Source of the DNA: Acidovorax sp. CF316
GTDB taxonomy: Bacteria; Pseudomonadota; Gammaproteobacteria; Burkholderiales; Burkholderiaceae_C
DNA length: 64,000 nucleotides
Direction of reading: 5' to 3'
NCBI RefSeq assembly: GCF_000276605.1
Contig: NZ_AKJX01000162.1
Span: 29,138-93,137, forward strand
Below, in pieces: positions 18,352 to 26,821 of the stretch; the stretch's first letter is position 1, and each line of letters starts with the position of its first letter. The translations under genes and the position numbers were made by a program. The notes under the pieces were generated by a model that searched no databases, was not told the DNA's origin, and saw only the letters and a program-made list of their open reading frames with translations.

Positions 18352-18677
18352 CGCAGCGCAACAACCTCGACCCTCATCGGCGGGTCTTTTCGAGAGAAAG
18401 CCGCTGGCCGTGGCGCGCCCTACCGGCTTGCGTGCCGAATGAGCCCCTGAGCGCCCACGCACCTGGCAGCCCTGCAGGCAGTGCCTTCCCACAGGCACTA
18501 CCCCGGCCGCAAGCCCATGCCTCTACTATCGGGTAAACAGAATATACCAATCAGTCACTTTATGACCAATTGGTAAATTCGTGATGAAATGTAAACATCC
18601 ATGCGACGGCGGACGCGCTGTCGACATGCCGGTTTTTCCGTCGTCATCACCGTCCACCCCCTCTGAGGCACTCTTCA
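18352..18677 (+). other. Gene-free stretch upstream of chemoreceptor gene
   Basis: No open frame here looks coding. The first half is GC-rich. The second half (from about 18530) is AT-rich and holds the inverted-repeat site described separately; it most likely carries the promoter of the chemoreceptor gene, although no clear sigma70 pair is seen. Confidence 0.5.
18546..18574. promoter_or_regulatory. Putative operator: ACCAATTGGT palindrome plus ACCAAT half-site
   Basis: ACCAATTGGT (18565-18574) is a perfect 10-bp palindrome, and a half-site ACCAAT lies 13 bp before it (18546-18551). They sit in the AT-rich part of the region upstream of the chemoreceptor gene, where an operator would be expected. 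The binding protein is unknown. Confidence 0.3.
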
Positions 18678-20330
18678 ATGCATACGTGGAAAATCAGTCA
18701 CCGTCTCATGGCCGGCTTTGGCCTGGTGATTCTGGCCTTGCTGGGCATGTCGATCTACAGCGTGCTCATCGCGCGAGGCATCGACAGCGCATTGACTGCC
18801 AATGCGACGCAGAACGCAGCCATCCAGCGTGCAGCCATCAACTTTCGGGGCTCGGCCCATGACCGCTCCATTGCCGTGCGCGATGTGGTGTTGGCGCCCA
18901 GCGAAGAGGCGCTCAGGAAAGAGGTCGAATCCATTGCGCGGCTGGCAGATTTCTACGCCCAGTCGGGCGCTCAGCTGGATGCGGTACTCAAGGCTGCCAG
19001 CCAGGTCCCCCCGGAGGTCGGACCCATGGTCCAGGCACTCAAGGACATCGAGGCACGCACCGTGGCCACTACCGGCAAAGTGGTGGCACTCACGCAGGCA
19101 GGCGATCGCGCAGGTGCGCAGGCACTGCTCTGGGAACAGGCGAAGCCGCAGTATGAACAGTGGCTGGCAGCCGCCAACAAGCTGATCGACTACGAGGAGG
19201 CCCGCATCATCAAGAACAGCAACACCGCCAACCAGGATGCCAGCCAGTTCACCGGCGTGATGCTGTCCATCACCTTGCTGGCCGTGCTGATCAGCGTGGC
19301 AGCCACGGTGACGGTCTCTCGCAGCATCGGTCGCGAGTTGGGGGCGGAGCCCAGCGAAGTGCGGGCGGTGGTGCAATCCATTGAACAGGGCAACCTCACG
19401 GTCGCTGTGCATGTGATGCCGGGGGATACCGGCAGCGTGATGGTGGCGGTGAGGGACATGCAGCAGCGTTTCCACGAACTGGTGTCGGCAGTGCGCGACA
19501 ACATCCTGCAACTGCGCGTCGCCAGCGACCACATCAGCAGCGGCAACCGGAACCTGGGCAACCGGACCGAACAGGCCGCCAGCAGCCTGGAACAAACGGC
19601 TGCCAGCATGGAAGAACTCACCGCCACCGTGCGCCAGAGCGCCGACTCGGCTCGCCAGGCCAACCAGTTGGCCACGGCGGCGGCCGGCACCGCCACCAAG
19701 GGCGGCGAGGTCATGCAGCAGGTGGTCAGTACCATGCAGGACATCCACCAGAGCAGCAAGAAGATCGCCGACATCATTGGGGTGATCGATGGCATCGCTT
19801 TCCAGACCAACATCCTGGCACTCAATGCGGCGGTCGAAGCCGCGCGGGCGGGGGAACAGGGGCGCGGCTTCGCCGTGGTGGCATCCGAAGTGCGCAGTCT
19901 GGCCCAGCGCAGTGCCGCTGCAGCCAAGGAGATCAAGACGCTGATCCAGAACAGCGTCGAGAAGGTGGATTCAGGCACCCAACTGGTGGCCAATGCAGGC
20001 GCGACGATGGGTGAAATCGTCCAGGGTGTTCAGCGCGTCAATGGCATCATCGGCGAGATCAGCACCGCCGCCGCAGAGCAAAGCGACGGCATTTCACAGG
20101 TGAACGTGGCGGTTACCCAGCTGGACCAGATGACCCAGCAAAACGGTGCTCTCGTCGGCGAGAGCACCACGGCCGCAGAGAATCTGCGCGAGCAGGCACG
20201 GCGCCTGGCCGAACTCGTGGCGGTGTTCCAGGTCGCTGGCGGTGGCGCAGCAGACAACGCGGGCACCTACAGCCCACAAGGCGCTCCTGGCACCCTGCAG
20301 TCAGCGCACAGACCCCGTATTGCAAGGTGA
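18678..20330 (+). CDS. Methyl-accepting chemotaxis protein
   Basis: The 550-residue receptor has a first membrane segment (about 10-31, [21 protein letters not shown]) and a helical periplasmic four-helix-bundle domain (32-190). A second membrane segment ([20 protein letters not shown], about 193-213), HAMP and a long cytoplasmic signalling hairpin follow. The hairpin tip [20 protein letters not shown] and the following [19 protein letters not shown] are canonical. The C-terminus has no CheR-docking pentapeptide of the NWETF type. The ligand cannot be told from sequence. The start ATG follows the AT-rich promoter region. Confidence 0.95.
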   Translation: MHTWKISHRLMAGFGLVILALLGMSIYSVLIARGIDSALTANATQNAAIQRAAINFRGSAHDRSIAVRDVVLAPSEEALRKEVESIARLADFYAQSGAQLDAVLKAASQVPPEVGPMVQALKDIEARTVATTGKVVALTQAGDRAGAQALLWEQAKPQYEQWLAAANKLIDYEEARIIKNSNTANQDASQFTGVMLSITLLAVLISVAATVTVSRSIGRELGAEPSEVRAVVQSIEQGNLTVAVHVMPGDTGSVMVAVRDMQQRFHELVSAVRDNILQLRVASDHISSGNRNLGNRTEQAASSLEQTAASMEELTATVRQSADSARQANQLATAAAGTATKGGEVMQQVVSTMQDIHQSSKKIADIIGVIDGIAFQTNILALNAAVEAARAGEQGRGFAVVASEVRSLAQRSAAAAKEIKTLIQNSVEKVDSGTQLVANAGATMGEIVQGVQRVNGIIGEISTAAAEQSDGISQVNVAVTQLDQMTQQNGALVGESTTAAENLREQARRLAELVAVFQVAGGGAADNAGTYSPQGAPGTLQSAHRPRIAR

Positions 20331-20396
20331 GGTGAAGGAGCCTTGGGGCGGGACAATCTCCACGCCCAAGCCTTCATTGAGAAAAAGAATAAAAAT

Positions 20397-20426
20397 TTGC
20401 AATTTAATAAAAAAAGGCAATATAAT
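20397..20426 (+). promoter_or_regulatory. Strong sigma70-type promoter upstream of small protein/RRM gene pair
   Basis: TTGCAA (20397-20402) and a perfect TATAAT (20421-20426) are separated by 18 bp in a short AT-rich island (about 20380-20430) within GC-rich DNA. Transcription would begin near 20433, leaving a leader of about 200 nt before the 69-residue gene and about 520 nt before the RRM gene. Confidence 0.75.
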
Positions 20427-20629
20427 CGAGGCTGTTGCAGTGAAGGCTCTTGACGAAAGCTTGCACCGCAACGCTCGCTGGATGGCTCCCCGCCCCCGGC
20501 TTGCGCCTTCTGCGACCCTTGTCGCCCGTGTTGGTCTGTAGAGCTGCAGCCAACCGCGTTTGTTGATGCTCGCGCAGGCTTACGGGCCTGTGATCCTGAC
20601 TGAATCAGATTTCCAAAACCGCCATTTCC

Positions 20630-20839
20630 ATGGGCAAGTTCGTCGTATCGCCCGCGACACACCCGACCGACTGCGGCAATTTCCGCGCCTCATTCTCGGT
20701 CCATCGATCCCAGGGCAACGGCAGCTACTGCCGCGTGTTCCGCTTCGACAAAGCGTTTGCCTCTCGCGAGGCCGCGCGGCTTTTTGCCGTCACCCAGGGC
20801 TGGCTGCAAACCTGCATGCCGCACCCCCCCACGTGTTGA
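20630..20839 (+). CDS. Small basic protein of unknown function upstream of RNA-binding protein
   Basis: The 69-residue protein reads as a real, folded small domain: a Cys/Ser/Arg-rich first half, then RVFRFDKAFASREAARLFAVTQ and a terminal GWLQTCMP. The ATG at 20630 has no strong ribosome site. It lies between the strong promoter at 20397 and the RRM gene, so the two are probably on one transcript. I do not recognise a characterised homologue. Confidence 0.55.
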   Translation: MGKFVVSPATHPTDCGNFRASFSVHRSQGNGSYCRVFRFDKAFASREAARLFAVTQGWLQTCMPHPPTC

Positions 20840-20956
20840 TGCTCTGCTGACCGCAGAACCCATCCATCCCTCCCCGGTGCGGCTGACTGCCGTTCCGCAC
20901 ACCTGTATCCCAACGGTGCGTCACTCGTTGCGCGCCTTCTTAAGAAAGGCTCTTTC

Positions 20957-21310
20957 ATGAGCAGCAAAATCTACGTGGGCAACCTGCCCTACTCTGTGAC
21001 CGACTCCACCCTGGAAAGCAATTTCTCCGAGTTCGGCAACGTCACCTCGGCCAAGGTCATGATGGACCGTGAAACCGGCCGCTCCAAGGGCTTCGGCTTT
21101 GTGGAAATGGCATCGGCCGAAGTCGCCCAAGCCGCCATCACCGGCCTGCACGGCATGTCTGTCGATGGCCGCTCGATCGTCGTGAACCTGGCGCGCCCTC
21201 GTGAAGAGCGCAGCAGTGGCTCGGGTGGTTACGGCGCGGGCGGCTACAGTGCCAGCAATCGCGTGGAAACCGGCTATGGCAACGGTGGCCACGGCGGTGG
21301 ACGCTACTGA
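20957..21310 (+). CDS. RRM-type RNA-binding protein (glycine-rich tail)
   Basis: The 117-residue protein is one RNA-recognition motif: RNP2 is IYVGNLPYS near the start and RNP1 is SKGFGFVEM at about 49-57. It is followed by a flexible Gly/Ser/Tyr-rich tail (from about residue 85). This is the layout of bacterial cold-induced Rbp proteins and plant GRPs. The product should bind single-stranded RNA. The gene has an AAGAAAGG-like ribosome site and ends at a strong terminator. The long AT-rich leader upstream suggests post-transcriptional control. Confidence 0.93.
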   Translation: MSSKIYVGNLPYSVTDSTLESNFSEFGNVTSAKVMMDRETGRSKGFGFVEMASAEVAQAAITGLHGMSVDGRSIVVNLARPREERSSGSGGYGAGGYSASNRVETGYGNGGHGGGRY

Positions 21311-21326
21311 TCTCACAGATCTGTGC

Positions 21327-21358
21327 AAAAAACCGGCTCTTTCGAGCCGGTTTTTTTT
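21327..21358 (+). terminator. Rho-independent terminator after RRM gene
   Basis: CCGGCTC (21333-21339), loop TTTC, GAGCCGG (21344-21350) and then eight T. The A-run before the stem pairs with the T-run, so it may also work in the reverse direction. Confidence 0.92.
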
Positions 21359-21376
21359 CGTCCGGGCTTTGGCGTG

Positions 21377-21607
21377 TCAGTGCAGCCGACGCCGGTCGCT
21401 TGGTGCTCCGGCTCCCGCAAGAGGCGATGGCAGGCTTGCTTCGACAAGCGCAGACGTGCGCTGCACGCGCCGTACCGCATCACGCGCGAGAAGGTAGGCG
21501 TCGGTTTGCAGCTGCGACAGGTAGCGCATCGATGAACCACTGCGCCGGCCCGTACCAGGGGACGAATCGTCTCTTCCCGAAGAGGGAGATGGGGAATGCG
21601 AATTCAT
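21377..21607 (-). CDS. Small hypothetical protein downstream of EAL gene
   Basis: ATG 21607 is preceded by AAAGGAG at a good distance, which is the main support. The 76-residue product is Ser/Arg-rich, with a disordered N-terminus (SPSPSSGRDDSSPG) and one helix (MRYLSQLQTDAYLLARDAVRRVQ). It follows the EAL gene on the same strand after 88 bp and ends close to the bidirectional terminator at 21327-21358. Function unknown. Confidence 0.5.
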   Translation of the reverse strand: MNSHSPSPSSGRDDSSPGTGRRSGSSMRYLSQLQTDAYLLARDAVRRVQRTSALVEASLPSPLAGAGAPSDRRRLH

Positions 21608-21695
21608 GGTCAAACTCCTTTCTTGGCAAGTGAGCCGGGTGCTCGTGGTGGGTGGTGCAAAGCCTGCGAAATGATAGGAAATCGCCGCCAGAATT

Positions 21696-22511
21696 TCAAG
21701 ATCGGGCGCCAAATGTGCTGGCATCTAGCTCGGCGATGGAGCGAAAAGCCGGCCTGGCAAACAGATAGCCCTGCATCAGGTGGATGCCCGTATCGCGCAG
21801 GAAATCGCGCTCCGCAGGCGTCTCGATGCCTTCTGCAATCACCTCTATGCCCATGTCCTTGCACAGGGACACCAGGCTGCGCACAATGGCTTGTCGCGCG
21901 CGATTGGCGTCCACGTTGCGGATCAGGTCCATGTCGATCTTGATGATGTCGGGCTGGAAGTCCGACAGCAGCTTCATCCCCGCATACCCCGCCCCGAAAT
22001 CGTCGATGGCAGTCTTGAACCCGCAGCGCTGGTACTCGCGCAAGATGGAAGCGAACCAGGGCCCGTCCTGCACGCGCTCGCCCTCGGTCACCTCGAAGAT
22101 GATCTGGTCGAGCGGAAAGTGGTGGATTCGGGCGGCCTCCAGCGTCGTGCGGATGCACACCTCGGGTTTGTAAATGGCGTTGGGCAAGAAGTTGATGGAC
22201 ACCGGCTCGCGTATGCCCAGCTCGCTCGCCCCCTTGATGGCCTTGACCCGGCAGGCCTGGTCGAAGCGGTAGCGGTTGCCGTCGTTGACCTGGGACAGCA
22301 CGGTCATGGCGCCCTCGCCTGCGGGCCCGCGCACCAGGGCTTCGTGCGCGAACACGGTGCGACGCTCCAGATCCACGATGGGCTGGTAGGCATAGTCGAA
22401 CTGAAAACCCAGCCTTTCGGCTTTGCCGCAGTCCTCACAGTCCTGCCGCGTGCCTTGCAGCGGGATGAAATCGGTGGGAAAACCAGGATTCACGTTGGGT
22501 GGGAGCAGCAT
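21696..22511 (-). CDS. EAL-domain c-di-GMP phosphodiesterase
   Basis: The 271-residue protein is a single EAL domain with a short Cys-containing N-terminus (QDCEDCGKAER). Catalytic residues are visible: Glu in HEALVRG, Asn in SINFLPNAIY, Glu in FEVTEGE, the Asp pair in AIDDFGAGYAG, Lys in IIKIDMDLI and Glu in EVIAEGIE. It should therefore hydrolyse c-di-GMP to pGpG. There is no attached sensor domain, but the CxxC near the N-terminus could bind metal or sense redox state. Confidence 0.93.
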   Translation of the reverse strand: MLLPPNVNPGFPTDFIPLQGTRQDCEDCGKAERLGFQFDYAYQPIVDLERRTVFAHEALVRGPAGEGAMTVLSQVNDGNRYRFDQACRVKAIKGASELGIREPVSINFLPNAIYKPEVCIRTTLEAARIHHFPLDQIIFEVTEGERVQDGPWFASILREYQRCGFKTAIDDFGAGYAGMKLLSDFQPDIIKIDMDLIRNVDANRARQAIVRSLVSLCKDMGIEVIAEGIETPAERDFLRDTGIHLMQGYLFARPAFRSIAELDASTFGARS

Positions 22512-22610
22512 CGTTGCAGTTTAAGGGCGTAGAAAGGCTGGTGCTGCTCCGGGTTATGCCATGGCGGCCACCCAGCCAAGAGCGCGACCGTCGCTTCGCA
22601 AATGCGCGGG

Positions 22611-23162
22611 TCAGACCACCCCCGCGACCAGACCGTGGTCCAGCGCCTCCTGTGCAGTGAGGTACCAGTCCTTCTCCAGCACCCTTTTTTCAACATCCTG
22701 GACGGTCAGTGAGCAGCCTTGCACCAGTTGCGCAAAACCCTGGGTCTGCAATCGCTGACCCGACTCGATCTCGGCAAGCACGTCGTTGATCTTGGCGCGG
22801 CAACTGCGCAAGGCGCCGTCCAGCGTGATCTGTCGTGTCATCTTGCGCTCGTGGATGAGCAGCTCGCAATCGCGCGTCAGGAAGCGGTGGCTGCGGGGCA
22901 CGCCGGACATGATGGTGATGCCGGCGGAGAACACATAGGTCTTGCCCAGAAAGAAGATTTCGGTGCCCGCTTTCTGCCACAGGCGCAGCTCTTCGGCGAT
23001 GCGCCGGCCCGACTCGGCATCGCCGCCTGAGGTGCTCAGCTCGAACACGATGGGGGCATCCGTCTTAGCCTCTGACTGCTGCCGAAAGAACTCGGACAGC
23101 ATGCTTTCATTCACGTTGCCGAACAGGCGGATATCGGGTGCGAGAGAGGGTAGGGATTTCAT
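22611..23162 (-). CDS. ClpP-like serine protease (non-canonical)
   Basis: This 183-residue protein has the ClpP/crotonase fold. It shows the SGGDAESG oxyanion loop (45-52), the nucleophile as Ser79 in YVFSAGITIMSG and His104 in LLIHERK. It differs from housekeeping ClpP (no GxASMGA signature) and is probably a ClpP-like protease without a Clp ATPase partner nearby. It is a lone gene: 98 bp upstream of the EAL start on the same strand, and divergent from hemerythrin. Confidence 0.82.
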   Translation of the reverse strand: MKSLPSLAPDIRLFGNVNESMLSEFFRQQSEAKTDAPIVFELSTSGGDAESGRRIAEELRLWQKAGTEIFFLGKTYVFSAGITIMSGVPRSHRFLTRDCELLIHERKMTRQITLDGALRSCRAKINDVLAEIESGQRLQTQGFAQLVQGCSLTVQDVEKRVLEKDWYLTAQEALDHGLVAGVV

Positions 23163-23373
23163 TCAGGTAGAGGGGATGGGTGTGCAGGAGCTGGGAAATA
23201 CCGAGCGTAAAGCCCCACGGCAACAGGGCTGTAGGACGCGCCCCCGACCTCTCAGCAAGTCGGAACATGCTCAATCGCTGCGGCTGCTCCTACGTCCGCT
23301 GCGAGGCCGCGCCTACAGTGTCCGTGCGCGCGCCGCCCAATGATCAAGGCCCCCACTACTTACGGAGCCCAAG

Positions 23374-23868
23374 ATGCCCACCACCCCAGCCCGCCGCGAG
23401 AAAGATGCCTGCGACCTGCTCGATGCAGACCACAAGGCCGTCAAGAAGATGTTCAAGGAATACGAGGAACTCATGGAGTCCAAAGCGCGCCCTGCCAAAC
23501 AGAAGCGCCTGGAACTCGCGGCACAGATCTGCAAGGAATTGACCGTGCACGCGCAGATCGAGGAAGAGATCTTCTACCCCGCCGTGCGTGCCGCCATCAA
23601 GGAGACCGACCTGCTGGCCGAAGCCGAGGTGGAACACCAGACCGCCAAGGACCTGATCGCGCAGATTGAGGCCGCCACCGAGGTGAACGAGCAATACGAC
23701 GCCAAGGTCATCGTGCTGGGCGAGTACATTGACCACCACGTCAAGGAAGAGCGCAACGAGATGTTCCCCAAGGCCCGCGCTGCGAAGAAGCTCGACCTGG
23801 TCGCCCTGCGCGATGCACTCGAGGCACGCAAGGCCGAGCTCATGGAGCCGGAACTGGCGCCTGCCTGA
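23374..23868 (+). CDS. Hemerythrin/HHE-domain protein
   Basis: The 164-residue four-helix protein keeps the metal-ligand pattern of the HHE class: His20 in DADHKAVKK, His59 and Glu63 in TVHAQIEEEIFYP, a His in EVEHQTAKD, and His-His plus Glu in YIDHHVKEERNEMFP. Such proteins bind a di-iron centre and oxygen or NO and are linked to oxidative or nitrosative stress. A strong terminator lies 20 bp past the stop. Confidence 0.9.
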   Translation: MPTTPARREKDACDLLDADHKAVKKMFKEYEELMESKARPAKQKRLELAAQICKELTVHAQIEEEIFYPAVRAAIKETDLLAEAEVEHQTAKDLIAQIEAATEVNEQYDAKVIVLGEYIDHHVKEERNEMFPKARAAKKLDLVALRDALEARKAELMEPELAPA

Positions 23869-23888
23869 TCGCCGGCCTTCCCAGACAA

Positions 23889-23910
23889 GGGCCCCTCGCG
23901 GGGCCCTTTT
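23889..23910 (+). terminator. Rho-independent terminator after hemerythrin gene
   Basis: GGGCCCC (23889-23895), loop TCGC, GGGGCCC (23900-23906) and TTTT. It lies between convergent hemerythrin and BrkB genes and may serve both. Confidence 0.85.
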
Positions 23911-23914
23911 CGTT

Positions 23915-25042
23915 TCAAGGCCGCGCCGTTGGCGCGGACCGATGGGCCCGCACCGCCTTCGCGCGTTGGCGCTCCTCGAACCATGACACGGCCGCCTCGC
24001 GCACTGCGAACAGACCGCCCAGCGCCACGACCAGAGCGAAGCCCGTGGCCAACGGAACACCCGCCTCTTGCAGCCCCTGTTCGCGCGCGGGCGCCGCAAG
24101 GGGATGGCCCTGTGGATGGGTACCGCCAGCCGCCGGCAGGGGCTGCGGGTCCTGGCTTTTCATCGGGGTCTCGGGCGCCTCGGTGGGGATCTCGTGGCGG
24201 TGGGACCCGTATTCGGTGGCGTAGACCTTGGTGAACTCGGCACCCAGCAGGAAGATCTGCGCGGCGTAATACACCCAGATCAGGATGATGGCGATGGAGC
24301 CGGCCGCGGCGTAGGTGGAGCTGATGCCGGCCTTGCCCACGTACAGCCCGATCAGCACCTTGCCCAGCTCGAACAGCGCTGCCGTCACGGCGGCGCCCAC
24401 CCAGACATCGCTCCAGGCGATGCGCGTGGAGGGCATGAGCTTGAAGATCATGGCAAACAGCAGGGTCTCGACCACCACCGAAATCGCCATGTTGAGCCCC
24501 TGCAGTACGATCTCCCAGCCCGGCAGCAGGGCCGAGAACCAGGTGCCCAGCGCGGCCACGGCGGCGCTCACGGCCAGCGAGGCCATGAGCAGGAAGGCCA
24601 GCCCCAGGATCAGGCCGAACGACAGGAAGCGCGCGCGCAGCAGGCCCCACAGGCCGCTGGGCTTGGCCTTCTCGGGCACATGCCAGATGCGGTCGAGCGC
24701 GCTCTGGATCTCGGCAAACACAGTGGTCGCGCCCACGACCAGGAAGGCGATGGAGATGCCGCTGGCGACCACGCCCTCGGTGGGCTCGCGCGCGCTGCTG
24801 ACCAGGCCCTGGATGGCGGCCGCGCCATCGCTGCCCACCAGGCCCGATATCTGGCCCTGCAGTGCGCCGCGCACCGCCTCCTCGCCAAACACATAGCCCG
24901 CGATCGCGATCACGATGACCAGCAGCGGCGCAATGGAGAACGCCGTGTAGTACGAGATGGCCGCACCCATGCTGGGGGCGTAGTCGTCCACCCAGGCCAT
25001 GGCGGTCTTTTTGCTGATGTCGAACAGGGTGGAGGGCTTCAT
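23915..25042 (-). CDS. YihY/BrkB family membrane protein
   Basis: The 375-residue protein has about six membrane segments and the family hallmarks: DYAPSMGAAISYYTAFSIAPLLV near the start, a central TTVFAEIQSALDRIWHVP and the late AAGSIAIILIWVYYAAQIFLLGAEFTKVYA. The C-terminal 90 residues add a Pro-rich cytoplasmic tail and one more hydrophobic segment (VPLATGFALVVALGGLF). The function of the family is unsettled; an RNase BN role was withdrawn. A second, shorter BrkB protein lies at 59683-60582. An ATG at 25069 would add nine residues. Confidence 0.88.
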   Translation of the reverse strand: MKPSTLFDISKKTAMAWVDDYAPSMGAAISYYTAFSIAPLLVIVIAIAGYVFGEEAVRGALQGQISGLVGSDGAAAIQGLVSSAREPTEGVVASGISIAFLVVGATTVFAEIQSALDRIWHVPEKAKPSGLWGLLRARFLSFGLILGLAFLLMASLAVSAAVAALGTWFSALLPGWEIVLQGLNMAISVVVETLLFAMIFKLMPSTRIAWSDVWVGAAVTAALFELGKVLIGLYVGKAGISSTYAAAGSIAIILIWVYYAAQIFLLGAEFTKVYATEYGSHRHEIPTEAPETPMKSQDPQPLPAAGGTHPQGHPLAAPAREQGLQEAGVPLATGFALVVALGGLFAVREAAVSWFEERQRAKAVRAHRSAPTARP

Positions 25043-25250
25043 GGTGGGCAGGTGCAGTGTCTGGGGCATTTGTACCTGCGGACAAGCTACCTGCGTGTAG
25101 GCAAGGAGCGCGGCCGTCGTCTGCTCTTCGGGGGGCCTTCGAATAGCGGGGTGGATGCGGCCCCACCGTGCATGCGAAGGGCTTGCACTCCTACATACGC
25201 CAACGGATCGCACGCATAGATTGGACCCTTTGCCCTGAAGGGAAACCACC

Positions 25251-25700
25251 ATGACCGCCGTATCCGAAGTGATGACCCGAGGCGTGCGCAGCCTGGCGCC
25301 GACCGACAACGTGCTGCTGGCAGCCCAGGCCATGGAAGAGCTCAACGTGGGAGCCATCCCCGTGTGCGAAGGCGACCGGCTGGTGGGCATGGTGACCGAC
25401 CGCGACATCGTGCTGCGCTTGGTGGCACAGGAGCGCAATGCCGGGACGACCCAGCTCAAGGACGTGATGAGCACCGACGTGCAATGGACCCGCGAGGGCG
25501 AATCGATCGATGAGGTGCTGCAGCAGATGTCGCGCGCACAGATCCGCCGCCTGCCGGTGTTGGGCGACGACAAGCGCCTGGTGGGCATTCTTTCGCTGGG
25601 CGACGTGGCGGTGAAAGAGCGCGGGGAGGCCCTGGACGTGGCCGCCTCCCTGTCCGGTATTTCCGCACCGGCCCGGCCGGACCGCTCAGGCCAACCCTAA
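25251..25700 (+). CDS. CBS-domain protein
   Basis: The 149 residues are two CBS motifs in tandem, a Bateman module. Signature pieces are VMTRGVRSLAPTDNVLLAAQAM, GDRLVGMVTDRDIVLR, DVMSTDVQWTREGESIDEVL and DDKRLVGILSLGDVAV. Such modules bind adenosyl ligands and sense energy state. ATG 25251 has AAGGGAA 7 nt upstream. The stop overlaps the convergent Mrr-like gene stop by 3 bp. No effector domain is attached. Confidence 0.93.
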   Translation: MTAVSEVMTRGVRSLAPTDNVLLAAQAMEELNVGAIPVCEGDRLVGMVTDRDIVLRLVAQERNAGTTQLKDVMSTDVQWTREGESIDEVLQQMSRAQIRRLPVLGDDKRLVGILSLGDVAVKERGEALDVAASLSGISAPARPDRSGQP

Positions 25701-26626
25701 TCCACCTGTCGCACCCCTCGGCAGGCCGGGAAGGTAGAGCAGCCCCAGAACGCGCCCCCGGCATTGCTGCCAGTGCGTGCGATGCGGCGGACCATGCCGC
25801 AACCGCACTTGGGGCAGCCGGGCTGGGTGCTGCTGGCGATGACGCTGGCAGAGGCACCTGAGGCCGCCCCGGCCGGCGCAGCCGCCGGGGGTGGCGCCGG
25901 TTCGTGGTGCACCCCGCCATGGGCGGCGATGACCGCCGCCACCGCCGAGCGCGACTGCTGCGCCTGCTGCAGCATGGCCAGCAGGCGCGGCCCATCCACC
26001 AGCTGCAGGTTGCGCCCCTGGGTGAAAAGCTTTGCATCGTTGGTGAAGCGCCCCGAAGTCACCACGAAGCCACCCGTGGCACCCCGCGCAGCCATCACAC
26101 CATAGAGCTCGCGCACGGTCTCCACGCCCACCTTGAAGGCCTTCCACTGCTTGCACTGCACGAAGAATGTCTCGCCGCCCCGGGTCAGCACCAGGTCCAC
26201 GCCGCCGTCGGGCCCGCCACCACCAGTCTCGGTCACCTGAAAGCCCTGCAGGCGGTAGGCCTCGCCCACCAGCATCTCGAACTCTTTCCAGGACATGCCG
26301 TCGATGGTGCTCGCGGCGGGGGCCTGCGCCACCGCGTCCACCAGGGCCCGGCGCTGGCGGCGCCGCCAGACCGACAGGGAGGCGCCGCCCAGGCAGACCA
26401 CGGGCACCAGGTACTGGGCTATCGTGGCCAGGCCGCTGATCAGCGCGCCCTGCACCAGGGCGCCGATCTGGCCGGGCCTGGCGGCCGACGGCTGGCCGAA
26501 GGACGCCGCCAGCTGGCTGAACAGCAGGTAGCTGAGCACTGCCAGCCCCAGGCCGGCCCACCAGGGCAGCAGGGCGACGAGGTCCATGGTGTCTTCCAGG
26601 GGGCTGGTTTTGGTGCGCCGTGCCAT
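25697..26626 (-). CDS. Membrane-anchored Mrr-like nuclease with zinc-ribbon tail
   Basis: The 309-residue protein starts with two hydrophobic segments (about 17-40 and 62-85). It continues with a restriction-endonuclease-like Mrr_cat domain (about 108-215): MSWKEFEMLVGEAYRLQGF, GGPDGGVDLVLTRGGE, then FVQCKQWK, which supplies the Asp and QxK of the PD-(D/E)xK site. A disordered Ala/Pro linker leads to a topoisomerase-type C4 zinc ribbon (CPKCGCGM ... GCSTFPACRG). No methyltransferase or specificity gene is adjacent, so it is not a complete restriction system; a DNA-quality or anti-invader role at the membrane is inference. Confidence 0.87.
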   Translation of the reverse strand: MARRTKTSPLEDTMDLVALLPWWAGLGLAVLSYLLFSQLAASFGQPSAARPGQIGALVQGALISGLATIAQYLVPVVCLGGASLSVWRRRQRRALVDAVAQAPAASTIDGMSWKEFEMLVGEAYRLQGFQVTETGGGGPDGGVDLVLTRGGETFFVQCKQWKAFKVGVETVRELYGVMAARGATGGFVVTSGRFTNDAKLFTQGRNLQLVDGPRLLAMLQQAQQSRSAVAAVIAAHGGVHHEPAPPPAAAPAGAASGASASVIASSTQPGCPKCGCGMVRRIARTGSNAGGAFWGCSTFPACRGVRQVD

Positions 26627-26821
26627 GGTGGTATGCCTCCTCGTTGCTGGGTATGTGCCGCACCATTATTCGAAACAGGAGGAACTTGACCAGCTTTGAA
26701 TTGCACGCTGGCGGCCGCGCCCGCCGTGCCACTATTTCTCTTGACGCCCCGCCCGCGCGCCCAGACCATCGCGCACTGGCAGTTCGCCTGCGGCCGCTGC
26801 ACCACCGGGAGCACGACCGAC

